Source: Strigamia acuminata (Eukaryota > Arthropoda > Chilopoda > Geophilomorpha > Linotaeniidae). From it: a stretch of DNA of 64,000 nt. The DNA lies in the NCBI GenBank assembly GCA_949358305.1, contig OX442315.1, positions 17,076,427 through 17,140,426 on the forward strand, read 5' to 3'. The translations under genes and the position numbers were made by a program. Shown in pieces: positions 23,501 through 35,500 of the stretch. The notes below the pieces were generated by a model, which saw nothing but the letters and a program-made list of their open reading frames with translations, was not told where the DNA came from and did not search any database. The stretch's first letter is position 1; each line of letters begins with the position of its first letter.

Positions 23501-26500
23501 GTGATTTCCACTGATTTCTAATAATTTCCGCTAATTTCTAGTGATTTCCACCGATTTCTAGTGATTTCTAGTGACTTACACTGATTTCTAGTGATTTAAA
23601 TTAAATATTGATCCCACATTCTTTGTGTAGGAGAAAAACTAGATATGACAACTTAAACTTACCCTAAAAACGATATGTCTCCTTTAACTACGACCAAAAT
23701 TTTTTGTATTGCCATAAAGACGACAAAGTAAGCTTTCGGTTTTCAGAACCATGTTGTCAACCTATCTATGAATGTACATTGAATATTTAATACATTTTTA
23801 AAAGCATTACCAACCTAAATGCTATCATTTTGAATAATTTCAAACCCAAGACTTATTTATTATTTACGCCTAATTTGTGCATTCACCATCAAGCTTACGG
23901 GGTGAGTTAATGCAATAAACAATTCCTCACATTGCTGCAAACAACCAACTTTAAAACTAAAATTCCTTTTAACTCTAAAAGGTTTAATTAAACCAATGGT
24001 TCTTAACCTTTTCGTAGTCTGCCACCCCTTATTTTCTCGCAACCCCATAAAAAATATATTCACTTTTATTTACCATAAACAAAGTTCCTGTGGTTTTTGG
24101 TGATTCTATAAACAGAAAAAAAAACCAGAAGCCAAAAACTTGCCTAACAACGCACTTTTCATTCACTAACTCGTTAACTGGTCCAGATAGAGCAAAATTT
24201 TCAATTACAAAGTTGTAGAGCACCATCAAATTAGTACTAAGCAACTTATCTTCATCTTAAGTTAAATGTTTTCGTTTTAAAATGAAAACAAATCAGCTGA
24301 AATAAAGCGAGCCATTGTGGCAAAACTTAAAATTCTACTGCAAAAGTACTGAATTTCTTCAATAAATGTATTCAAATTTGCATTATTATGCAAATAAACA
24401 AGAAAATCGCTCATTTGTCACTGTAAAAACACGAACTATAAACGTCATTTAATATTTTAAAGAAATATATACCTAACGTAAACAAAAAACATCTACATTC
24501 GTTTTTACATTGTATGATATTTTACAGCACAGCAGCTCGCACCCCCAGACAAGGTGTCTCGCACCGGTTTAAACCGTATCCTAATTTTGTTTACATACGT
24601 GCTTATTAAGTCGAGATTTGACCTCACGAGAAAGTGTGTTTGCTAATTAAGCTAACTTGGCCATTTGAAGCTAAAAGCACCGCCCGTGCTTCCCCGCATG
24701 GCACTTGGCGCATTATGAGGACAAACACGCTTGAATTACTTAATGTTAGCCATATTGAGCGGAATGATTGGCAGATTGAGCGAATAAGGCAGGTTTCCTT
24801 ATCACTCGTGACAAGTGAGCTGACATCCCTTCGATAGATTCATTTATGCCTCGCCTTAAAGGCGGACATTCAATCCGTCCTCCCAGTAATAAAAAAAATT
24901 CCAAACCGAACAAAAGACGCGTTCCATTGCGCCGAAACACTCGAAACATGAAACAAGAAAACTTTTTCAAGCCATTTTGTGTCAAAAAACAAAGAAATAA
25001 ACTTTGCCTTTCCCCTTTAAACAACAGTTGCCATGGCAACCCTTCTTTTTCACAAAGAAAAAGAAATGGAGCGATTAGTATTCGTCAATGGATTAAACGA
25101 TCCACACTCGTATTAAAATTGATCGCCCTGTTTTTAACTATAACCATCAAATTAGCCGCTCAACAAGAGGACGGCATCTCCCAGCGCGCAGATAAATCTC
25201 GCTCGCCGAATGTTGATGCATCGAATCGACACTGGAATCTCATTGTATCTTCCCGGGGGCTGCATCTGCTTAGCGTCTGCAGTTAGGACAGCGAAAATGA
25301 ATAATTTTAAAGAGCGCCAAAATGTCAATTTCACTGGCAGCTCTAAACGACACTTGTCAAATAACTGTGATAAATGAGTGCGAAACAGACGGCAGAAAAG
25401 CGTAAAAAAAAGAAAGAATAAAAAAAATAAAAAAAATAAAAATATTTTTAAAATAAAATAGAAATATCTTTTTATTTGCTGCGCACAAACTTGTATTTAC
25501 ATAAATTTGTTGCGCAATCGGTTTGAAGGCGCAACGGCAACAGTCGAGTGAACCGATAAGGAGACGAGAGAGAAACGACACTTTGTCAAGCTAAAGGGTG
25601 AGGCGTTTCGTGCGTTTTTGGTCACATCTCGGTGCCAAATTCATGTCACGGCCACACACACACACGCATGGCGTCCCCCACTACCCCCATCCACCCCGTG
25701 AGACATTTGATTAAAACAGCAGCCAAGTCTTTGTTGATGGCAGAGAAATAGATTGGAAGTTTTCCAAAGCGATCTCTGACTGCAAATGTCGCTGAGCTTT
25801 GCTTCTCAGATGAGCGCCAACCGGTTTTGGCACTGGAATGGCGTTTGCTTTCCCTCCTCGCTTGACACATCACCGAATGGAAAACTCATGCCCGTCTACA
25901 TTTGTCGAACATGTGAGGTCAGTTGCGAATTTAATACCGTGGAAAAAGCTAATGGGTGGAATTTATTAACCGCTAAGCCTCTATTTACGTTCTGTAGTCC
26001 TCTCTGACACGTGATTAGGTCGTACGTTGTACGATCAACATCCTCTGCCGTGCCCGTTGCCATGGCAACGGGAGGAGACGACTGCCGAGGGTCGGTTGGG
26101 TGTTGGGTTGCATCCATGGATGCATTGACCAATTTTCTTCCGACTTTTTCCTGCCCCAACTACCAGTTGGCTCGCAAATGGAGTGACAAACGCGTCTCGA
26201 CCAACAAAACCTGTATACTCAAGCACAGATTTGCTTTTCTGACACCACAGATTCTTTCATCTCGTTTTCTCCCTTTCTCCGCACATCGATCGCCCACCGA
26301 CGGCGTCGCCGCACGGTCAATGCGGAATTCATGAGCAAATGTTTCCAGTTGAATATACCACTGACGCTTTACAGATCCAAATTCAACCATTTATAATCGA
26401 TTTTTCAATTTTTCAATTTTTCAAAAAAAAATAAATTTTATTTTAAACTTTTATTTCTTTTTATTATTGTTATTATTATTATTATTACCCCCAGCCCCCC

Positions 26501-29500
26501 GTTTCTGCACCGACGAATTTCAATTATTTAAAATTATTTAAACCATCCCCCGCCCCCTCGTCATTTTAAGATTCTGCCACCAATTACAGTGTGTAATCTT
26601 GATTAATTGAGCGAATCTCGCCCGGTTCGTGAAATGAAACCCTCCCAACCATCAATTTTCTTATCTCAATATTTGAATGCACTCAATGACACTTTGTCGG
26701 AAATAGAAGGGTTTTTTTTTTATTTTTTTTTATTTGGCGCCAAATTAGCTCACCCAATGGGATTTAGCGCTGAGTAAATATTTTTTCCTCCCTTCCCTGT
26801 TTGGATAAGAAGTGAAAAATAAAAAAAATAAAGAAAAGAAAAAAGATTTCCTTTCATCACAACGTACGTGGCGCACGTTCATAATTTGCTGTTGATTTTA
26901 AGTCGAGTCGTTTGAGAATGTCGAATTTGGCAGCTGTTTGAGGTGAAACGGGTTCTAATGAGCTTTAAAAGACGCCATCATTCAACAGCTGATTTCCAAG
27001 GAATATGGCAGCCAATTAGAAAATTATACGACCGGTCAAATGTGTGCCAATATTAAAACGATATAAATTAACAGGGATTCGAGCAGGCAAATTAGCATGC
27101 AGCCAGGCCCGATGTGCTTCCATTTTGTATATTAAGCACTTATTACTATGCTCGGCTTGCTGTTGACTGGTCAACTGGCTACATAATCACGAATCCGTAC
27201 CGGATTGTGTTTCATTTCGTATACAAATTGGTTTGCGGCCCACGCAGCCGCAACATTTTCCCATCTTGTGCATTCCCTACGGTGGTGTGGGCAAACAAGT
27301 GATTTTACTCGCTTATCGATCTGTTTCTTTTCCCTTCCAAAGTGAACACTGCAATTGTTTAATCTAATTTTTCCCTTGGAAATGTCCTCGCATTGCTTTC
27401 GAAACCCCTAATGTTGAGTTTTACTACTTTTTTAAGCACCTCGTGCATAATAAAACGGAATAATCAATTGATAAATCGTTCTTTCTGGTCACGTGCGCTC
27501 CAACTATTCTAACTGATTAGAAATCTAATTTGCAACGACAGTTCAACCTGATTCGATTCCCACCTCCTTTTATCACGGGTATTCAGCAACCGTTTTGTAT
27601 TTTGGAGCCAACAAAATTAAAAATTTGTATAATTCAATCCAAATATATTGAAAATTTGCATAACTCAATCCAAATATATTGAAAATTTGCATAATTCAAT
27701 CCAAATATATTGAAAATTTGCATAATTCAATCCAAATATATTGAAAATTTGCATAATTCAATCCAAATATATTGAAAATCTGCATAATTCAATCCAAATA
27801 TGTAGAAAATTTGCATAATTCAATCCAAATATATTGAAAATTTGCATAATTCAATCCAAATATATTGAAAATTTGCATAATTCAATCCAAATATATTAAA
27901 AATTTGCATAATTCAATCCAAATATATTGAAAATTTGCATAATTCAATCCAAATATATTGAAAATTTGCACAATTCAATCCAAATATATTGAAAATTTGC
28001 ACAATTCAATCCAAATATATTAAAAATTTGCATAATTCAATCCAAATATATTGAAAATTTGCATAATTCAATCCAAATATATTGAAAATTTGCATAATTC
28101 AATCCAAATATATTAAATATTTGCATAATTCAATCCAAATACATTGAAAATTTGCATAATTCAATCCAAATATATTGAAAATTTGCATAATTCAATCCAA
28201 ATATATTGAAAATTTGCTTAAATCGCCACAAAAATAGAAAATTTGAATAAATCAACAACAAATAAAAATTTGTATACCGTAATTCAACAAAAAATTGAAT
28301 TTTTTGCACAATTCGGCTAAAAATTAAAAACGTGCATAATTCTTCATAAAAAAATTGAAAATGTGCATATTTCTACACAAAAAAAAATTAAAAACTTTTA
28401 AAACTCAATAAAAAATCCAGTTTAGAAAATATTTAGAAATCAAAGAATGTCTTTAAAAGAAAAAGTCTTCAAATTCCACTCAAGACACCAGAGCTCTCAT
28501 TTAGTACCGCGGGGAACAATCCTCCAGTGACCGAGTGGCGGCCACTATGGGCTAAAGATAGAGACATGATTTCGTGCTGGCTCATAGGATTTCATCCGAG
28601 ACAATTTAAAATTTTTAATTTTCTTCTATATATAAACATAAGAAGATTGCTGTTGTAATAACAAGCCGGAGCAGAGATTATTACAATTCCATTAGTAAAA
28701 ACCACATTTCTAAGTTCCACAACTAATTTTGTCTTCTCTCTTAATTCCAAGGCGATTCCAGCTGTTTTGCAAGCAAAATTTATTCCTTCTCCTTAAATTC
28801 CTTCAACAACAAAAAAAAACACGGATCTCAAACGAAAATTGTTGCCAAAACAAACACGGTGCATATTTGCATAAACCATTTTTAATAATTTTCTTTTCGA
28901 GTGACACATTTTCACTTTTAAGTTATTTGTAAATATTTAATCAACTGCAATAAAAAGCTCTTTTGCGTCAACTTCTAAAAGAAAAGGGAAAAAAATTGTC
29001 TTATTGCTGAATTTTATCGTCTTAAAGCAGATGTTGGGTTAATTTTATACTACTAATAAAAGGCGTTGACACCCGTTAGCCCTACTTTCCTCTTTCCAAC
29101 ATTTGCCATTCTAACAAACAACTAACATTTACGAGTTTAATGGTTTTAATAAATTTATTTTTGTTTTGCAGGATGAAAAGAACCAAATTCTCACCACCAA
29201 TTGCTGGCTTACTCAGGTATGTGCGACCATAATCGAGTTAGCGCTAAGTGAATTGAGTAAATTAACTCAAGGAAATGGAATTTCCTGTCATCCGAAATTG
29301 TTATAATTCAAAGGGGGGAGGGTGAGGGAGAAACATTCCGCAAAGACTCGCGCTCGACCTTTTACTATACCTCATTTAACCCCCCAATATCTAATGACCA
29401 CCAAAGTCGAGCTTGATTACAACTAAGAGGTTCCTAGGCGATCACCTAGGAACCTCAAACTTTGTCGCCTCAATAGTTTTCAGCTAGAATAGCTTCGAAA

Positions 29501-32500
29501 ATCATAACGCCAATCGGCTCTAAATAGAAATAATAATCGAAAAATTCGATTTGAGGTAAGTTTGAAAAATCCGAACAAATCCGAAAAAAATCCGAAAATT
29601 TTCGAAAAAATTCCGAAAAAATCCGAAAAAAAAACCAAAAGAAATAAAATAAATTCCGAAAAATCGATAAAAAATGTAGAAACAGTTCAGTTTTATAAAT
29701 CATTCAAGGTTTTCAAGCTCCACATTGTCAAAACAATATTCAAAAATGATCCCTCTGTGCCACCGTAGGTGGCTCAACTTTACAATTTTCGATTCTACAG
29801 CAACGACTAAAAACCTTCCCCATCCAAAAGTTTCACTTTTCATATTTACAACTTAGCCCCCAAAAAAAGCCTAATATAAAGCACGATAATTTCAAATACG
29901 CTTAATTGGGTTAGCCCATCTCGCCCCAACTTAATTTCATTTTAACGAGACATGTTTAGATCGTACCTGAAACACTGGCAAGACAAATTAGCAGGCCTAT
30001 GTGAAGGTTATTAGACGGAAACTGTATGGAAATTGGACAGGACGTGCTAGAATGTGGCAGCAGCGGGTGGATGGGATAATCGACGCTGTCGATCATTCGA
30101 CTACAACGGACATGAAGGCGATAAACAGGCGAGACCCCTGTTGTCTTTTACGTTGCATGTAAATCGACGATGAAATTACCCAGATGCAAGCACTCTTATG
30201 TGTTTACGTTTCTGCTTAAAGAAACAAACGAATAAAAATCGACAGTCACGCCTCGACTAACTTGCCGACAAAACAAAACTGAAAATACTCGACAAGCGCC
30301 ATCATTTTTCGCAATTCTCTGGTTAAATCAAATCGCTCTGTTGTTGCGTTTCAATTTTCTTTTCTTTTCCTCAAGGTATGGACGGATGCGCATTTAAAAT
30401 GGAATTCCACCGACTTCGGCGGAATCAAAGTGGTCCGAATCCCTTCGACGCACGTTTGGAAGCCCGATATTATTTTGTACAACAAGTACGTTCCCAATCT
30501 AATAATGCGTAGAAATTTAAAGTGCTGCTTCAATTACAGTGCGGATCCTCATTACAACACTGCAATCGTAAACACGAACGTGATAGTTACTTCGACCGGG
30601 CAAGTGACTTGGTTATCACATGGCATTTTTAAGAGTTCGTGCAGCATCAACGTGGAATATTTCCCATTCGATGTGCAAGTGTGTCGTTTGAAATTCGCGT
30701 CGTGGACTTACGATGGATTACAGGTGAAAATAAAAGTTTAAATTTACTAATATTTAAATATCATTAAATATACATACATATAATACATACGTACAGTAAA
30801 CTCCCTCTAGACCAAGCGAAGGCGAGTTCAGGATAAAGCGCCTGATCTCTAGCCCAGATGACCTCTCAATATTGCACGTAGGCCACACGTATTAGCCAGA
30901 AACATTAATTTTAAAAACTCGTTGATTTCTTTTTGTGGACCTACATAAATGCATTTTAAAACAGTAAATAAAAATAGTTTGCCTGGTCTATTGGGAGGCA
31001 ATTCAAGTTTTTGTGCAAGAGATTAGTGCCCGGTTTGGTTGTGAGTGTGGATGGAAACCTATACTCCCAGATCTCGCTCGTTTCATAATCTCGGTCTCGG
31101 AGACCTCAGTTTATTTTACTCCCAGGATCTTGGTCTCGGCAAAACGAGATTTGATTATTACGAGATTTAATAATAAAAAAAAAACGTACAATTCATGTTA
31201 CGAGTCGTAACGTGATTTGAAGGTTTTTTTTTTATTGTTTCTCGTAATGGCTAAGACCTTTAACGTTCACTTTACGTTCCTTTGTTCTATAAAAGCACCG
31301 TTGTAAAATTTTTTTACCCAAAAAAAGCCGGTTTCTTTCAAAAGCCCGCCTGACAATGCATCTCGGTCTCATACGAGATCTCGTCTCGGGACCTTCTGAT
31401 CTCGTTTCGGAAAACCGAGATTTGAAAATGGCCGAGATGCTGGTAGGATAAAACCGCACGACGCTATACTCTTGTTCGACTCAAAAGGGTGGCCTTCTCC
31501 CATTGGCCGAGCCGCATTAGTCCTAACTCCAGTCTGTATTACTACCACTAGGAGAAATAGTTTTTGTTTTTATTTTATTTTGTGATTGCTATTACCATTT
31601 AAGTTGATATAATTTTAATTATTTTTATTAAATGTACACCACACAGGCAAAAAGGTCGTTTCGCTTTTTTTATTGCCATGCATTCTATGCACAGCCCATC
31701 TGACCGTTCAGAGGTGGTTGAGATCGGTCGTCCCAGACCTCGTGGTGTCGGTTCCTTTGCACCGTCGTCTTGCAGATTCAGATTGAGCTGTCTAAACGTC
31801 CACGTTCAATTCCGGGACATGCCTTGTTCTTGTCCCATTGGACCGTAATCCACTTCCAGGACCAGCATCATTCATGGGGCAGTGATAACCAGGCAGTCAC
31901 ACAGTGCCCGATCTAGGAGAAGTTTTAGCATTATCAGAGTTCTGCCGAGGCTAGAAAGATGCCCAGTCCTCGGTAAATGTCCTGTTTAGAGGGAGTTTAC
32001 TGTATGTGAATTATGAGTATACAAATAGGTTTGCTTGTATTTTTTACTGTTTGGTGCTATTCTTCCCTTAAGAGTATTGAAAATTGCATAAAAATGTCAG
32101 GAAAGAAGTACTGTGTCAAACCCGTAAAAAATATGCATGCAAAATGTTTTCTTCAGAGCCTATAAAAAAAAGCCTTAACATATTTTTATGCTTCCAAAGT
32201 CGTTGATGGAAGAATGAAAGATGAAGTTTATGATTCGTGAAAAAGAAAAAAAAAACTATCTTCCTTTAAAACATAAAATTTTATAAAAATGGTGTTTAAT
32301 ACCAGGCTTTATTCCTTGAACATATACTTTATGTATGTTTATCATTTCCAAGGACCCAACATTAAGTATTCTACAAGCACTTCATATTCTTACCCCTAAC
32401 ACTTAAAAAGTAATTGCTTAAGTTGTTGTATTGATGTGTAGACGTGACCTTTGCAAATGCACTAAAAAATGGCAACAACATTGCCCAATCGTAATACAGG

Positions 32501-35500
32501 AAGAATTCTTAACATAACATTCCGATAAATAAATAAAGTTCACTAAAACACACACGAGCAAGAATGGCAGCAATGTCAATAAATAGCACACTCAAATCAA
32601 ACCAACAAACAAAATCATTCATCCCAAGTAAGGCCGAGCGTAAGCCACAAGAGATAAAAATAAAAAACAGAAGCCAAGTAAACAGCAAGAGCAAGCTCAC
32701 ACCTTACTCGTACTTGCTGCTTTCTCTTATCTTTTTTGTCTATTCCCTAGTCCCCAATCAAACAAATATTGGAAACAAAAAATTTGCCACACAAAAGATC
32801 TTAGTTCCCAAGAACATTGAAACCAATCGCTAAACCTAAATGTTGCATGTAAAGACTACAAGGCACAGCCCTCTGTAATAAATTTTAAGTAAACAAGCTA
32901 ATTAAAAGTCTAGTTTATACACGAGGCGCATTCAAGTTTCTTATACAGTACAGTATGGTTTTTAATGTCGTATTTCTATTAAAACCAAAACCAAAACCAG
33001 GTTGCACCCATAAACCACTTCACAAACCAACCTAATACCCTGTTCGCACTAGAGAGTTAAGCTAGCTCAACAACTTAAGCTATAGGCTAGTTTTTGTTGA
33101 GCTAAGCTAGCTCAAGTTCCATCTAGCCTGTGTAGTGTGGACGGGGTATGTGGTGCCCAGTTTTGCAGTTCTTGTTGTTGGTTTTATGGATGTTTTGGTG
33201 CCCATTTTGTTTACAGACACGCTAAAAATAAGTAACACGACAACTTGATTGCACCTTATGATCCATAAGAGAGGAGGTATGACAATAGCTTGAATCTTTT
33301 GAATCATTGTGAATCCATTACTTTTACTGCATTACCCTGCTCTGGAGGACATGGCCTAAAGATTAATTCTGAAAGTCCCTTTTGAATCTTCTGAATCCCA
33401 AAAATTTTCTGAACTATTCTCGCTTGAATTTTCAATTGTCAAACTCGCCCCATCTGTTGGTCCTTTTCAAGGGGGCACCCAAAAATAACCGGAATTCTCT
33501 TCTGAGTGGCAGATCTCTTTTAGTACAAGCTTCCCCTGCTATACTCTTTCCACACTCAAGAGGATCCCTGGAAGCTTGGCTCCCATTGGCCAAGCCATTT
33601 CACTTGTGTATTGATACAGAAAAAAGAACCAAAACACCAGAAATGCATTATACAGACACACAAATATAAATAGAAGTACAGACATTGCAATCAATTTCCT
33701 ATTGTTTGGAAATTGTTTGCTTTCCAGACAAAGAAAGCAATAAAATTAAAAGAAATGCATTTTAATTAAAAACAACATAAAATTTTATTTCAAAAATAGA
33801 AAACATATTTTATTTCTATTATTATTATTATTATTATTATTTATATTATTCTGGAAAAGACTAAAAATCATAGAGAACTACTTTTCCTCGTAGCAGTATT
33901 TCAACTGCAGTTCTGAGTAATCAGACTAGGCCAATGGGAGCCAAGCTTCCAAGGATCCTTTTAAGTGTGGAAAGAGTATAGGTGAGTCTTCTAGGAACTT
34001 ATCTGCATCATTCTGTACGTACGCTTCGTTTGTGACGTTAAACAAATGTAACCAACGAAAAACCGAAATTGTAATTGCTGACAAAAATGACAGTTTTGAA
34101 TAAGAGCCGCGGCTCTTAATAGATGAAATATGGTACTTTTAGGTACCCCCTCGCACATGAGAAATGGCAAGTCTGAGAAAAAAAAGAACACACATCTTTG
34201 AAACTGCAACTTTCCAAGGTATTCACACTCACAAAACACCGTTCTAACTGTGTGTTAAGCTTATCAAAACGTAATAAGAAACGTTGGAATTGACATTGTT
34301 TTTCCCATGTATTTCGAAATTCTAGATATAAAAAAAATTAAACTAGCGTATAAATCTCAGTCAACATGTTTACTGCTACTGAAATTACATTTTCGTGTGT
34401 AGTAGCTGGATCAGCAAGAAAGAAATGTATCTATTTCCTGTGTGCTCAGCAGTTGAAAGCATTTCCGATGGGAATGGCACAGGATGTTCTTTTAGAGAGC
34501 GAAACGAGATTCCGACATCGATGGCACTCAATTCAATTAAGCAGCAGACATGAAAATTAGCTTAATGAATTCTCTTGCAAAAGTAGAAAACAGTAGCGCC
34601 TGGTCGCACAATTCCACCGAGATTCAGCACAAAAGTCAAATTGCTAGGGCGCTATTAAACCATCAACGAAATCGATGCAATAAACTTTTTCAATTTTATA
34701 TTTATCGACTTCTTTTCAGATGGATTTAGTCCTGAAGGACGACCACGGTGATATTACCAATTACCAGGTGAATGGCGAATTCGACCTGGACGAGTTCTCT
34801 GCTCAACGTAATGTGCATTACTACTCGTGTTGCTCAGAGCCATACCCGGATATCACGTACAAATTGCGTCTTCGCAGAAGACCCATGTTTTACGTGTTCA
34901 ATCTGATACTGCCGTGTGTTCTCATAAACGGAATAGGTATAGTAAAGGCTTTAATCGATACCAAATAATGGATTCACTTGTAGGAAAACGTGGACAAAAT
35001 ATTCTTTATTTATGTATTTTAGCTTTGCTTGTGTTCTATGTTCCCCCTGAATCGGGCGAGAAAGTAACGCTAGGCATCAGCACATTACTTTCCATGACTG
35101 TGTTCCTCATGTTAATCCGGGAAAATTTACCACCAACTGAGAAAACACCGCTTATAGGTATTTGGTGTTGCCTTGAGAAAAATAAATAATATCGATGGCG
35201 TCTGAAGCTCTAAATTGAATCTAGATTTATGTAGCTAGGTGCCTTGTTTTCATTATTTTATTAAAGCTGCCCGCTTCACATTCATTTCGAAATGCAGAGG
35301 CGGCTTTATAGTGCGCGCCCCTATACACCGCTATTGTGCCATGGTTTTGTGAACCATTACAGTTCTAGGCAATGGATGAAAGAGTAAATTGAATTGTAAT
35401 GGTCTAAAAATTAACTTTTACTTGGTTTTTATTAAACACAATATGTGCGTTCAAAATTTTGGTTTACACCGTTAATAAAAACGGCCAAAATAGTACGGTT

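Larger units (their letters stand above)
20679..29171 (+). other. 8.5-kb receptor intron
   Basis: Intron between two receptor exons, with GTAAGTAAG donor and TTTTGCAG acceptor. It contains a fragment of the 12.6-kb dispersed repeat (20945-21062), a repeat with ATAAGACGCACTTTTT (about 21725-22040), two tandem arrays, and two perfect X-box palindromes. No separate gene is seen. Confidence 0.8.
30724..34719 (+). other. 4.0-kb receptor intron carrying two transposons
   Basis: Intron with donor GTGAAA and acceptor TTTTCAG. It holds the TA-flanked element 30794-32002 and the foldback MITE 33540-33980, plus a TTA-repeat inside the latter. No gene is seen within it. Confidence 0.75.

Noticed and set aside
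24846-25286. Open frame of 146 codons on the plus strand
   Set aside because: It lies in the receptor intron, overlaps frames on the other strand, is basic and low in complexity, and shows no domain.
27609-28218. Regular repeats resembling a CRISPR array (also 23100-23597)
   Set aside because: Units abut with no unique spacers, no cas genes are present, and the window is animal nuclear DNA.
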